From the NCBI GenBank assembly GCA_009773165.1, contig WOUZ01000013.1, positions 1 through 64,000 of the forward strand: a stretch of 64,000 nt of DNA, read 5' to 3'. The position numbers were made by a program, and so were the translations under genes. This stretch comes from Bacteroidota bacterium (GTDB lineage: Bacteria > Bacteroidota > Bacteroidia > Bacteroidales > F082). How positions within the stretch are numbered: the first letter of the stretch is position 1; each line of letters starts with the position of its first letter. Below, piece by piece: positions 1 to 8,552 of this stretch. Under the pieces are notes generated by a model that was not told where the DNA came from, made no database searches, and saw only the letters and a program-made list of their open reading frames with translations.

Positions 1-299
1 ACCTTTAGTGATGCTTATTGCCGGTATAGCCCATCCGGATAGATGTGAATCTTAGTAACCGAAGTTATTCATCAGTATCATTTTGCAGTGGTAGCAAGCC
101 ATGTGTGCCCACCACCATCAAATTCATTCCACAATTTAACAAGAAGTCTGCGGAATCACTGCATCAGCGAAAAACCGAAGTGAAAAGCCTCAAGCAGCCA
201 TTCTTTATCATGGTTGAGGCTTGCGTCACCGAGATCGGTGGCACAAAAGCTTTAACACACTAAATGTCATTTCGTTACAAACAAATCATTTTTTAATTT

Positions 300-500
300 T
301 CGAAGTCAGGAATACACCTCCGCTCTTGTTAATGACTATCACACTTGTAGTCCCTGAGCGGTTTTTCTTTTTGCGCACAAACATACTCAAAGGTATGATT
401 ATTTTTTCTTTGCGTCACCCTAACAGAAAAAATGAAATATATAACACTCTAATATATAAACGATTATGTTTATATTGGGTGACGCGTGTCGAAGTCAGGA
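300..500 (+). repeat. Direct 12-mer repeat in two tandem units
   Basis: TCGAAGTCAGGA occurs exactly at 300-311 and 489-500, 189 bases apart. In both places an inverted repeat of the GTCACC/GGTGAC type lies upstream and a hairpin with a T-rich tail lies downstream. A shared box in a shared setting suggests duplication of one unit of about 150-190 bases. The sequence between the shared elements differs. Confidence 0.6.
320..371 (+). terminator. Terminator-like hairpin, first unit
   Basis: CCGCTC (320-325) pairs with GAGCGG (356-361) and is followed directly by a T-rich tract (362-371). The loop of 30 bases is long for an intrinsic terminator, so the call is moderate. Confidence 0.45.
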
Positions 501-521
501 GAATTGAAATTCCCTCAAATG

Positions 522-556
522 AAAACCATCGCGAAAGTGATGGTTTTCGTTTTTAT
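522..556 (+). terminator. Rho-independent terminator with GAAA tetraloop
   Basis: An 11-base-pair stem (522-532 with 537-547, one G-U pair) closes on a GAAA tetraloop (533-536) and is followed by CGTTTTTATT. This is a strong plus-strand terminator, yet no plus-strand gene lies upstream. That is a main reason for suspecting an RNA gene here. It could also act weakly on the minus strand. Confidence 0.75.
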
Positions 557-672
557 TAAATACCCTTAGCTGCTTTTATCTTTTAATTGCTGAGTTGTTT
601 AACTTTTGACCTATAGTTTTATTTGTATTCATTACTCAAGACAACCTCTGTCTATGTCAAAAGCCTTTTCAA

Positions 673-1350
673 TCAAAAGCCCATAACCTTCATAATATGC
701 TGAAATGAATCCTGGTAAGACGCTGTGATTTTCAGTTTTTCGCCACTCACAGGATGCGTAAATTCAAGCGAAACAGCATGTAGTAGCATGTCGTTGTGAT
801 TCCAGTGTTCAAGAAAAAGCCGGTTTTGCTTATTGCATCCATGCGGACGATCACCTATAATTGGATGAAAAACATGTGCCAAATGTTTCCTGATTTGGTG
901 CATACGGCCTGTGAGCGGACGAACCTCCACCAACGAAAACCTTGAAGTGTTGAAACCTGAGGAAGGAATTTCCAGTTCGGCGGTTTTTAACCGACGGTAA
1001 TGTGTTACAGCCTCCTGACTCTGACCTTTTTCATTCACTAATGGATAATCGATGACGCCTTCTTCATCCATGAAACCACGAACGATTGCATGATACACCT
1101 TTACAGTTTCATGCCGCATAAATTGCTGTTGCATCAGGCTGTCGGTTTCATGATCGAGGGCAAAGAGGAGTACGCCGGCAGTCTTACGGTCGAGGCGGTG
1201 TGCAGGATATACACGCCGGCCCAGCTGATCACGCAGCAGCTGAATGGCAAACTCCGAAGCATCGGCAGCAATCATGCTTTTATGCACCAGCAGACCATGC
1301 GGTTTGTTAATGGCTACAAGATGGTCGTCGGAATGGAGGATGTGAAGCAT
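673..1350 (-). CDS. truC: tRNA pseudouridine synthase C (TruC)
   Basis: This 225-residue protein belongs to the RluA superfamily and matches TruC, which converts a uridine of the tRNA acceptor/T region (U65 in E. coli) to pseudouridine. The catalytic aspartate is D54 in HRLDR (residues 51-55). The opening residues (ILHSDDHLVAINKPHGLLVH) and the later TGRMHQIRKHLAH and HPIIGDRPHG blocks are the ones typical of TruC. It has no S4 domain, unlike RluB/RluC, and its length fits TruC. It is transcribed alone: the neighbour upstream ends in its own terminator at 1472-1500 and a TATTTTTG element lies at 1395-1402 (minus). TruC is more likely than RluA by length and N-terminus. Confidence 0.88.
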   Translation of the reverse strand: MLHILHSDDHLVAINKPHGLLVHKSMIAADASEFAIQLLRDQLGRRVYPAHRLDRKTAGVLLFALDHETDSLMQQQFMRHETVKVYHAIVRGFMDEEGVIDYPLVNEKGQSQEAVTHYRRLKTAELEIPSSGFNTSRFSLVEVRPLTGRMHQIRKHLAHVFHPIIGDRPHGCNKQNRLFLEHWNHNDMLLHAVSLEFTHPVSGEKLKITASYQDSFQHIMKVMGF

Positions 1351-1394
1351 GGAAATGTGTTTTGAATCTTCAGTTCATGCATTGAACTGATCTT

Positions 1395-1402
1395 CAAAAA
1401 TA
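1395..1402 (-). promoter_or_regulatory. Bacteroidota -7 element before truC
   Basis: On the minus strand the sequence reads TATTTTTG, matching TAnnTTTG. Transcription would start near 1388, giving a leader of about 38 bases. I see no good -33 TTTG at the usual spacing, so only half the promoter is supported. Confidence 0.5.
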
Positions 1403-1471
1403 GACAAATGGATGCAATGAATCGTTTTGCTTTTATACCATATTGTTTAAGCCACATACCGTCTCAATAGA

Positions 1472-1500
1472 ATTAAAAAAAAGAGGCTCTAAGGCCTCTT
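1472..1500 (-). terminator. Terminator after the lipoprotein gene
   Basis: AAGAGGC (1481-1487) and GCCTCTT (1494-1500) form a stem with a 6-base loop. On the minus strand the stem is followed by TTTTTTAATT. It lies 27 bases beyond the stop of the gene at 1527-2069. Confidence 0.85.
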
Positions 1501-1526
1501 CTGAAATATATTTTAAGCATAATTCT

Positions 1527-2069
1527 CTATAAAGGATTAGCCGTCACGCGCGTTTTGAAAGTCATTAACAGGGAGAAAGTGGCTTCGTTCACATCGGTTT
1601 GGCCTTGCAATGTTACGGTGAAAACATTTTTGCTTGTTAGAATTTTCTGAAGGTTATCAAATTGTCCGGCATCGTTGCTAAGCGTCAACACCTTTCCAAC
1701 GGTGAGTGTTTCGTTGGCAAAGCTCCAGCTGGCATCCGTGAAGCCTGTGGATGATGCGTTCAGCGTAGCACTAATGAGTTGCACCGGTGTGCTGAGAGAG
1801 ATTACCTCGGCTGATACTTCCACAACATCAATATCTTTTATCAGGTTGGCATAGGTGGCCATGTCGCTGTTCGAAAGCGGATCGATAGTAACAGTTTCAA
1901 AAAAAGTGCCATTGGTAGCCTTCAGCGCGCTTGGCACCACATCCACATCGATGGTTGATTCGTAGTTGGCATCAAAAGTGACATCAGCAAGGGATTTGAT
2001 TTTTTCACAGCCGGTGTTTCCAAATCCTATTAAGAGCAGGATAAAACTCAATTTTAAAAGTGTTTTCAT
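1527..2069 (-). CDS. Predicted lipoprotein of unknown function
   Basis: The protein has 180 residues. It opens with a lipoprotein signal: a charged start, the hydrophobic LLKLSFILLLIGFG and a lipobox-like NTGC with the acylated cysteine at residue 21. The mature part is rich in Ser, Thr, Val and alternating hydrophobic residues, so mostly beta-strand, with no recognisable enzyme motif. It has its own promoter (2094-2124) and terminator (1472-1500) but also lies 62 bases after the transporter-like gene and may be partly co-transcribed. I do not recognise a family. An envelope-anchored, periplasm- or surface-facing protein is all I can support. Confidence 0.75.
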   Translation of the reverse strand: MKTLLKLSFILLLIGFGNTGCEKIKSLADVTFDANYESTIDVDVVPSALKATNGTFFETVTIDPLSNSDMATYANLIKDIDVVEVSAEVISLSTPVQLISATLNASSTGFTDASWSFANETLTVGKVLTLSNDAGQFDNLQKILTSKNVFTVTLQGQTDVNEATFSLLMTFKTRVTANPL

Positions 2070-2093
2070 ATAAGTTGTTTATTGGTGAAGCCC

Positions 2094-2124
2094 CAAAAGT
2101 AGTATAAAATGAATCATTTGTAAA
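2094..2124 (-). promoter_or_regulatory. Promoter of the lipoprotein gene
   Basis: The minus strand reads TACTTTTG at 2101-2094, with TTTA 19 bases upstream (2124-2121). Spacing and -7 sequence fit the Bacteroidota consensus; the -33 box has one mismatch. The leader would be about 20 bases. Confidence 0.6.
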
Positions 2125-2131
2125 TATTTAA

Positions 2132-3847
2132 CTAAAAATTAGCATTAATGCCTATCTTTTTTATTGCCTGTTCCGGACTTAAATCATTGATATCTATAAA
2201 AATAGGTTGATTTATCTTGAACTTCTCTACCACTTGTTCAACAATACCTTGTCGGACAACCCAAAGTTGTTTTGGATGTGAAATGCCAGCAAGATGTGTC
2301 ATCGCCTGCGACCAGCCTCCTCCTTCGAGTTCCATCGGTCCAACCTCATCAATGATGATCCACTGTTCGGGGTCATTGCCTGCCTGAATCAGAAATTCAT
2401 TCCCTTGCTTTAGTGCCTCCGGATTGAACCAAAACCTCTTAAAGGGTTGCCAGTTTTCAATGTGTGTTGTTCCGGCAAGTGGTAATTCATTGCCCTCTGT
2501 TAAAAACTTCAGGGTGTAAGCCGACCGTTTTCCATCTTCGAAAGTCCCCGGTGAAATGATTCCTGACAGTTTGATGTTTTCTTTCAGCATGAGTTCGGTA
2601 AGCCGGATCAAAAAAGTAGTTTTCCCCTGATGAATTTCTCCTTTAAGGATCACAATCAGCGGCCGTTGAGCGCTGGTTGTAAACTGTTTGAGCAGTTGTT
2701 CGGAACGCTCCAGCATCTGAAATACGATCGTCCTTCGACCCTGATAAAATGATCGTGGCTGTGGCAGATGTGCAATAAGTGCTGGTAACGCTGAAAAAGC
2801 AAGGCCTGTGGCTTTATAGAGCTGACTAAAACCATGGCGGTACAATACAGCTTTTATCACCGGATTGCGCAATTCCACACTAATGGCTGCAAAAGCAACA
2901 ATAACCAGCAATGCTCTGAAGTTCATTTCGAGGCCTATCCATAAACCTTTGTAGGAAAATGATTCTCCGCTTGCCACCCAATCCCATAAAAAGGCAGCCA
3001 CAAGGGTGATCAGTAAAAACTGAAGCCAAACCACCGGTTTTGTCAGGCGGCGTAATGCTGTCCTATACCTGAAAAGCACCAAAACAATAAATACGAATCC
3101 AGTGGAGACGGCCGCAAAAACCAACTGTTTGTTGAGCATTATCAGAATACTGACGAGACTTGCCATGATCACAAAAAGGTACAAAGGATTATATTTTTCA
3201 GGTTTTTCTTCAGAAAGAAAGCCGTCGGTCTGCCGAAGCTCCACCCTTTCAACACCTGAGGGTGCACATTTCAGGTAGTTTCTTCCCATCCAACTGCCAA
3301 GAGCTGCCGCCCCCATGCCTAACAGTACATAGCCAAAGCCGATTAACAACACAAGTTCACTGAGGCTTAATTCGTTGAGACCACTCAGTTTCTGTAGATA
3401 TGCATAAAATGATTCAACAATATGCAATAGATTGAAGCCATAAAGGACAAGTAAATTCAAGATTTTTTGAAACAACGACCAAATTACTGCAAGCCCTCCG
3501 GCAAGTAAAAAACCCAGGATGTTTCTTCCTAATATCAATGTAACACCTTCGATTATAAGTGCTTCCATTGTTATTCCAATCATCGGCCCAAAGATCAGGG
3601 CACTGGGGGAGATGGATTTCATCAGGGCACAGATAAGTCCGGCCCGAATGATGATTCCTTTTTCGTTCCAAAGTTGCAGGTATGCTATAAGCAAAAAAAC
3701 ACTCGCTGCTGAAAGGATCATCCCGGCAAAAGGAACTCTTAGGTTGTGAAGAAAACTACCTGCGATGATCTCAAAAGCTGCCCATGAACTTCCGATCACA
3801 GCCGCTTTGAGCCATTTTTGATGTGGAAGTTGTGCCTCGCTGTACAT
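2132..3847 (-). CDS. Membrane protein fused to THEP1-like NTPase
   Basis: This 571-residue protein has three parts. Residues 12-190 hold about five or six membrane helices in a layout resembling an ECF-transporter S component (substrate-binding subunit). Residues 221-360 hold several more helices followed by an amphipathic stretch (SVELRNPVIKAVLYRHGF and on), which recalls EcfT/CbiQ coupling proteins. Residues 396-571 are a soluble P-loop NTPase of the THEP1 type: Walker A GEIHQGKTT (403-411) and Walker B IIIDEVGPMEL (497-507), the latter very like bacterial and archaeal THEP1. There is no ABC signature motif. I infer a single-chain uptake system powered or regulated by a THEP1-like NTPase. 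The substrate is unknown. The gene starts 25 bases after the lamin-tail gene, so the two are probably co-transcribed. The NTPase call is firm; the ECF analogy is tentative. Confidence 0.7.
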   Translation of the reverse strand: MYSEAQLPHQKWLKAAVIGSSWAAFEIIAGSFLHNLRVPFAGMILSAASVFLLIAYLQLWNEKGIIIRAGLICALMKSISPSALIFGPMIGITMEALIIEGVTLILGRNILGFLLAGGLAVIWSLFQKILNLLVLYGFNLLHIVESFYAYLQKLSGLNELSLSELVLLIGFGYVLLGMGAAALGSWMGRNYLKCAPSGVERVELRQTDGFLSEEKPEKYNPLYLFVIMASLVSILIMLNKQLVFAAVSTGFVFIVLVLFRYRTALRRLTKPVVWLQFLLITLVAAFLWDWVASGESFSYKGLWIGLEMNFRALLVIVAFAAISVELRNPVIKAVLYRHGFSQLYKATGLAFSALPALIAHLPQPRSFYQGRRTIVFQMLERSEQLLKQFTTSAQRPLIVILKGEIHQGKTTFLIRLTELMLKENIKLSGIISPGTFEDGKRSAYTLKFLTEGNELPLAGTTHIENWQPFKRFWFNPEALKQGNEFLIQAGNDPEQWIIIDEVGPMELEGGGWSQAMTHLAGISHPKQLWVVRQGIVEQVVEKFKINQPIFIDINDLSPEQAIKKIGINANF

Positions 3848-3872
3848 TTGGATCTATGTAAGATGAAGATTT

Positions 3873-6464
3873 TTAGCGTGTTCCGACTACGACGGCTTTT
3901 TTGTATCCTTTCACCGTACCATCAATAGCAAACACCTCTGCAAAAACGACATAAATACCAGTCGGGACTTTATTTCCTGATTCATCCAAACCATCCCAGC
4001 TTACAGCTCCGTTGTCAGCTATCAGACGACTTTTCACAAGGTGACGAACATGTTGTCCTGAGGCACTGTAGATCTGTACATTAAGAGTATAACCTGCTTC
4101 AGCAAATGTATATCGTACAGATGTAACATCGTTATAGCCATCCCCATCGGGCGAAAAGGTTTCCGGATCAATGACAATAGGAGAATCAATTACAACATTG
4201 TCGTCCACCTGCACAGAATTACGGTAACCCGGTGTGGCAAAACCTGCACTTTGAGCTGCCGAATGCCAGTTAGCAAGATCATCAGAAGGTCTGTCAACAG
4301 CAATACGTTCCAGAGAAACACCATCAACATAGTTCAATAACGGATAGTGCATCGATTCGTTGTAAGTCATCACATCAATCAATTTATTGTCTTTCGACAT
4401 CAGAATTACTGTTCCATACTCGTTGGAGTAAGTTGGAAAAGACGTCATTGTGACGAAATTGAAATCTTGTGGTATTTCATAAAAGGCGGCTACAGACGGT
4501 GCTGATGTTGAGAGAAGCACATAATCACCCGGCATCATTAGTTTTGTGGTAACTGAAATAACTTTCAGGGTAGTGTCAGCAGGGTTGGGAATTGTTTGTC
4601 TTACATCGCCCAGTCGCAGATCTTCGAGGTTGAGAATTTTGGTGGAACGGTTAACGAGTTCAACAAAATCAACACCATCATTGAATGGATTAAACAACAC
4701 TTCGTTGATAACAATATCATTCTTCTCAACTGCCTGAGGGATGCCAAATTCAATAAAAATACCTTCCTCCACATGACGACCAGCGCAGTTAAGAATTTGT
4801 GTATCGAGGTTTAATTTGTAAAGAACGCCTGTTTCAAAATCCTGACCGAAAACCAGTTCTACAAAAGCAGGATCAGCGTTATTGGTAAAAGCCGACTGCG
4901 GGTGGATGTTTCCGGGTTCAAGTGTATAGTAGTCTGTATTGCTGAAACTCAACGCATCCATCTGCTGATCGAACCATATCTGAATGACATTACCTGAAAC
5001 AAGTTTCATCAAAGCAGGTTTTGGACCGGCATCTCCAATGTCGTGATAGCTGTTTTGCCTGCCGGGAGTCCCACCCGAAAGGTCGCCTGAAGCAATCCAG
5101 TTGTTCTGGCCTCCGCATGGGTTGGTGGGATCAATTTGCTCGAGCGTCCAACCCCCTTCTTTTTTGTTTGTATCCTTATACCATGTGTCGTCGTAGGTAA
5201 GTTTCGATATTTCAACACCTTGCTTACTAACAAGTGACAATGCAGCAGTGGTGTTAGCCAGCTGAAAACTGCTAAATCCATAAAAACTGCCAAAAACTTC
5301 GAGTGAAGCACGGGCGTCTTCATGTGCAAGTAGGAGAAAACCACCTGGCTCGATCTGTATGTTGCTGATGAGTTTTTCGGTTGAGCCGATGAGGAACACA
5401 AAATTATCGAGGTTTATCAGCACCTCTGTCGGGTTGTAAAGCTCCACAAACTCCCATTCGGGTAATCCCACAACAGGACTTGGATCGGCCATAATCTCAT
5501 TGATGACCACATCGTTACGCATCGTTTCATAGTAACTCAATTCAACCGATAATTCAGGCATTTCATTGCCGGCAATATCTTTAATACCACTTATGGTGAG
5601 GGTATAAGGTTTTCCATTTTCGAGTGCGGCCGGCAGTTGCAAAACAGCTTGTGCAGCCGTAACTCCCTGTGTTACCTGTTGTGGTGCGCCAATTCCTTCA
5701 TTGATTGTATAATTTCCTGTTTGGGTAAGTTGCTCTGGTGCAATGGCTTCATCAAAGGTTACCGTTATGCTTAATGGGTCGGTAGCAGCAGCACTCAAAA
5801 GATTGGGAGCCTGTGTATCGACCACTTCTTCACCTATAAAAACACTGTCGTAATACATTTTGGTGCTGTTACTCACCGTGAAATTCCCTGTAAAACCGAA
5901 ATAGCCACCCGGACTTAAGGTGTTGTTGTTTCCACTGGCATCCAGGTTATAAATACCTGATCCATTGGGATCTACAAAAATATTCCAGTCGCCGTTTTGT
6001 TTTCTTACAACTTTCACATCAAGGGCAAAAGAAGTTGCAAGCAAGGCATTTGTACCTCTGCATACGCTGGTGATGGTACTGCCTTGTTTCAGAAAAAGCT
6101 CTATGGCATCATTGCTTCCTGCCTCGCCAAACCGTAGGAAATATCCATTCAAAGTGCCACTCAGGTCTGCCTGATCGCTCGAAAGGTACACATCGCTGTA
6201 GTTACTTCCCGAAGGTGAGAAAGCCAGTTTGATCCAAAACCTCCATTCGGTAGGACCTGCAGTAGCGGTATAAGGTGTACTCAGCCATGCCTGGCCGGCT
6301 TCAGTTGCACTAAGCTGTAGCTGCTTTTCTGCGTTAACAATGTATTTTTCCACAGTGCCACTCCATGCAGGATCAGAGGTGAAATCGCCGTCAGTGAAAT
6401 TTTCGGTAAGCTGTGCACTCAGCCAAAAAGGAATAAAAAGCAAAAGAAAAATGGAGCGCTTCAT
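3873..6464 (-). CDS. Secreted lamin-tail surface protein
   Basis: I place the start at the ATG at 6464, which begins MKRSIFLLLFIPFWLSAQ, a clear signal peptide; the open frame extends 63 bases further upstream without signal-like sequence. The product has 863 residues. In order: a lectin-like beta region (about 20-215), an Ig-like SbsA/Big_5-type domain (about 218-305), a lamin-tail domain starting VVINEIMADPSP, a second Ig-like domain, a second lamin-tail domain starting IVINEVLFNP, and a FlgD-like/gliding-associated C-terminal module (TFSPDGDGYNDV to the end). Such proteins are exported, often through type IX secretion, and displayed or released. Function is probably adhesion or extracellular matrix, possibly carrying nuclease- or phosphatase-type partners. 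It is the first gene of a probable operon with the transporter-like gene. Confidence 0.82.
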   Translation of the reverse strand: MKRSIFLLLFIPFWLSAQLTENFTDGDFTSDPAWSGTVEKYIVNAEKQLQLSATEAGQAWLSTPYTATAGPTEWRFWIKLAFSPSGSNYSDVYLSSDQADLSGTLNGYFLRFGEAGSNDAIELFLKQGSTITSVCRGTNALLATSFALDVKVVRKQNGDWNIFVDPNGSGIYNLDASGNNNTLSPGGYFGFTGNFTVSNSTKMYYDSVFIGEEVVDTQAPNLLSAAATDPLSITVTFDEAIAPEQLTQTGNYTINEGIGAPQQVTQGVTAAQAVLQLPAALENGKPYTLTISGIKDIAGNEMPELSVELSYYETMRNDVVINEIMADPSPVVGLPEWEFVELYNPTEVLINLDNFVFLIGSTEKLISNIQIEPGGFLLLAHEDARASLEVFGSFYGFSSFQLANTTAALSLVSKQGVEISKLTYDDTWYKDTNKKEGGWTLEQIDPTNPCGGQNNWIASGDLSGGTPGRQNSYHDIGDAGPKPALMKLVSGNVIQIWFDQQMDALSFSNTDYYTLEPGNIHPQSAFTNNADPAFVELVFGQDFETGVLYKLNLDTQILNCAGRHVEEGIFIEFGIPQAVEKNDIVINEVLFNPFNDGVDFVELVNRSTKILNLEDLRLGDVRQTIPNPADTTLKVISVTTKLMMPGDYVLLSTSAPSVAAFYEIPQDFNFVTMTSFPTYSNEYGTVILMSKDNKLIDVMTYNESMHYPLLNYVDGVSLERIAVDRPSDDLANWHSAAQSAGFATPGYRNSVQVDDNVVIDSPIVIDPETFSPDGDGYNDVTSVRYTFAEAGYTLNVQIYSASGQHVRHLVKSRLIADNGAVSWDGLDESGNKVPTGIYVVFAEVFAIDGTVKGYKKAVVVGTR

Positions 6465-6471
6465 TATTTTA

Positions 6472-6479
6472 TATTTTTG
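6472..6479 (+). promoter_or_regulatory. -7 element before asd
   Basis: TATTTTTG matches TAnnTTTG. Transcription would start near 6486, 47 bases before the asd ATG. The -33 position falls inside the start of the divergent surface-protein gene and is a poor match. Confidence 0.5.
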
Positions 6480-6532
6480 CAACCTTGTTGAGAATGTAAA
6501 TGTAGATAAAAAATCCACAAGCAACATATACC

Positions 6533-7525
6533 ATGAAAATTGCCATTGTAGGTGCCACCGGACTGGTGGGAAGGATGATGTTAAAAGTTTTGGAGGAGCA
6601 GCAATTTCCTGTCACTGAACTTATTCCAGTAGCTTCGGCACATTCTGTCGGAAAAAAAATTCTCTTTCAGGGAAAGGAGTACACCATTGTTTCAGCTGAA
6701 GAGGCCATCACCAGGAAGCCAGCTCTGGCGCTGTTTTCAGCTGGTGGAGCAGCATCACTCAGCCTTGCACCTGCCTTTGCAGCGGCTGGCATCACTGTAA
6801 TAGATAATAGTTCGGCCTGGCGGAAAGACCCATCAGTGCCTCTTGTAGTGCCTGAAATAAACGGATCGGCTATCACAACTCAAAACAAAATCATTGCTAA
6901 TCCCAACTGCTCTACCATTCAGATGGTAGCTGCTCTTGCACCTTTGCACGAGCGTTATGACATCCGGCGTATTGTAGTTTCAACGTATCAGTCGGTTACA
7001 GGTAGCGGTATCAAAGGTGTCAATCAGCTTGAAGCAGAGCAGCATGGTGAGGTTGCCGAAAACCCTGCCTATCCTCATACCATTCATATGAATCTTATCC
7101 CTCACGGAGGCGATTTCGATAGTAGTGGCTACACTTCAGAAGAACAAAAGCTGGTGTTTGAGACCCGCAAAATCATGTCAGCACCCCATATAGCTATCAC
7201 TGCTACAGTAGTGCGTGTGCCCGTAACAGGAGGACACAGTATGGCAGTGAATATCGAATTTGAGAAAGCTTTCGAGCTTGCTGAAGCAAAAAACATCCTC
7301 GAAAACACTCCGGGTCTTATTGTTCAGGACGATCCGGCTACATTCCTTTATCCAATGCCAAAAAACGCACAGGATAAAGACGAGGTATTTGTTGGCCGCA
7401 TCCGAAGAGATGAAAGTATCGCTAACGGACTCAATATATGGGTAGTAGCCGATAACCTGCGTAAAGGTGCTGCCACCAACGCAGTGCAGATAGCCAGCTA
7501 TTTGATGAAAAATCAATTGTTGTAA
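6533..7525 (+). CDS. asd: Aspartate-semialdehyde dehydrogenase
   Basis: The enzyme reduces aspartyl-4-phosphate with NADPH to aspartate-4-semialdehyde, the branch point to lysine, diaminopimelate, threonine and methionine. The 330 residues carry the nucleotide-binding GATGLVGR (7-14), the NSSAWR block (92-97) and the catalytic cysteine C126 in PNCSTIQ. The active-site histidine is in VTGGHSMAV near residue 235. The length is normal. It is divergent from the surface-protein gene (start codons 68 bases apart) and followed after five bases by ribF, so the two are co-transcribed. I see no lysine riboswitch in the short leader. Confidence 0.95.
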   Translation: MKIAIVGATGLVGRMMLKVLEEQQFPVTELIPVASAHSVGKKILFQGKEYTIVSAEEAITRKPALALFSAGGAASLSLAPAFAAAGITVIDNSSAWRKDPSVPLVVPEINGSAITTQNKIIANPNCSTIQMVAALAPLHERYDIRRIVVSTYQSVTGSGIKGVNQLEAEQHGEVAENPAYPHTIHMNLIPHGGDFDSSGYTSEEQKLVFETRKIMSAPHIAITATVVRVPVTGGHSMAVNIEFEKAFELAEAKNILENTPGLIVQDDPATFLYPMPKNAQDKDEVFVGRIRRDESIANGLNIWVVADNLRKGAATNAVQIASYLMKNQLL

Positions 7526-7530
7526 ACCGC

Positions 7531-8460
7531 GTGAAAATTTACCATAACATCAACGACTTTAAGCCGGTTAAAAACGCAATTGTCACAATTGGCACTTTCG
7601 ATGGCGTGCACCTTGGTCATCAAGCCATCTTTAAAAAGATGACAGCAGATGCGCGTGAAACAGGAGGTGAAACTGTTGTTGTCACCTTCCATCCTCATCC
7701 CCGGCTGGTACTTAATATCGACAGCAGCAACCTTCGCTTTATCACCACTCAGGAGAAAAAGATGGAGATCCTTGAAAAGACTGGCATTGACAACGTGATC
7801 ATCATTGAATTTACACGGGAGTTTTCGCGTACAAGCAGCGAACAGTTTATCAAAAACTATATCGTCGAGAAGATAAAACCTGCCCGTCTGGTGATTGGAT
7901 ATGACCATCATTTTGGCAAAAACAGGATGGGCGATTTCAAACTGCTTTACGATCTTAGTGTGAGATACAATTTCAAAGTAGAACGTGTAGCAGCGCAAGA
8001 TGTGGAAAATATTGCCGTGAGCTCCACAAAAATTCGTAAAGCCCTCGAAAGTGGCGATGTGAAAAAAGCTAACAGGCTATTGGGCTACGAATATACCATC
8101 TGTGGCGAAGTGGTGCATGGCAACGAAATAGGCCGGACAATAGGCTTTCCTACTGCCAACCTCAACACCCCTGAAGCTTTCAAGGTGATTTCAGTTTGCG
8201 GTGTTTATGCCTGTTATATAATACATAAAGGATTGACCTACAAAGGTATGGGTAACATTGGGTTTCGTCCTACCGTTGAAGGCACCAAAGACCTTACTGT
8301 TGAGGTGCATTTGTTCGAATTCGATGAAATGATTTACGGAGATATGCTCTGCATCCGTTTTGTCGACAAGATCAGGAATGAGATAAAATTTGACAACCTG
8401 CAAGCGTTGCAACAACAACTCTACCTCGACCGCGAAAAAGCCATCGAAATACTTCAATAG
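7531..8460 (+). CDS. ribF: Bifunctional riboflavin kinase/FAD synthetase
   Basis: RibF phosphorylates riboflavin to FMN and adenylylates FMN to FAD. The N-terminal nucleotidyltransferase domain shows GTFDGVHLGH (21-30); the C-terminal kinase domain shows GRTIGFPTANL (about 197-207). The length of 309 residues is typical. The start is GTG, chosen because it lies five bases after the asd stop and gives the expected N-terminus (KIYHNINDFKPVKNAIVTIG). Translational coupling to asd is likely. No FMN riboswitch is visible, as expected inside an operon. Confidence 0.95.
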   Translation: MKIYHNINDFKPVKNAIVTIGTFDGVHLGHQAIFKKMTADARETGGETVVVTFHPHPRLVLNIDSSNLRFITTQEKKMEILEKTGIDNVIIIEFTREFSRTSSEQFIKNYIVEKIKPARLVIGYDHHFGKNRMGDFKLLYDLSVRYNFKVERVAAQDVENIAVSSTKIRKALESGDVKKANRLLGYEYTICGEVVHGNEIGRTIGFPTANLNTPEAFKVISVCGVYACYIIHKGLTYKGMGNIGFRPTVEGTKDLTVEVHLFEFDEMIYGDMLCIRFVDKIRNEIKFDNLQALQQQLYLDREKAIEILQ

Positions 8461-8480
8461 TTCGCTTTTCGTCCAATCCG

Positions 8481-8512
8481 TTTCTTCAGGATAAAAAAAT
8501 CCGCTATTTTTG
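8481..8512 (+). promoter_or_regulatory. Promoter of the C69 dipeptidase
   Basis: TATTTTTG at 8505-8512 with TTTC at 8481-8484, 20 bases upstream. This separates the dipeptidase from the asd-ribF operon. The leader is about 35 bases. Confidence 0.6.
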
Positions 8513-8552
8513 TGACGGAATCATATTATTTTATTTTTATAAATTAATGCTT

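Larger units (their letters stand above)
1..672. other. Gene-free region with RNA-like units
   Basis: I see no convincing coding sequence here. The two plus-strand open frames (45-263 and 221-559) are short, have no recognisable domain and run through inverted repeats and hairpins. The region instead holds repeated structure: GTCACC followed by GGTGGC around 225-242, GCGTCACCC at 412-420 facing GGGTGACGC at 477-485, a shared 12-mer at 300-311 and 489-500, and two terminator-like hairpins. Non-coding RNA is the best guess; a remnant of a mobile element is the alternative. Confidence 0.5.

Noticed and set aside
1-263. Possible Usp-like fragment on the minus strand
   Set aside because: A short stretch (VVGTHGLLPLQ) recalls Usp motifs, but stops flank it and no second motif occurs; coincidence is likely.
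6480-6533. Lysine riboswitch before asd
   Set aside because: The leader is only about 47 bases, far too short.
7513-7998. 161-residue minus-strand frame
   Set aside because: Antisense to ribF, which has clear GTFDGVHLGH and kinase motifs.
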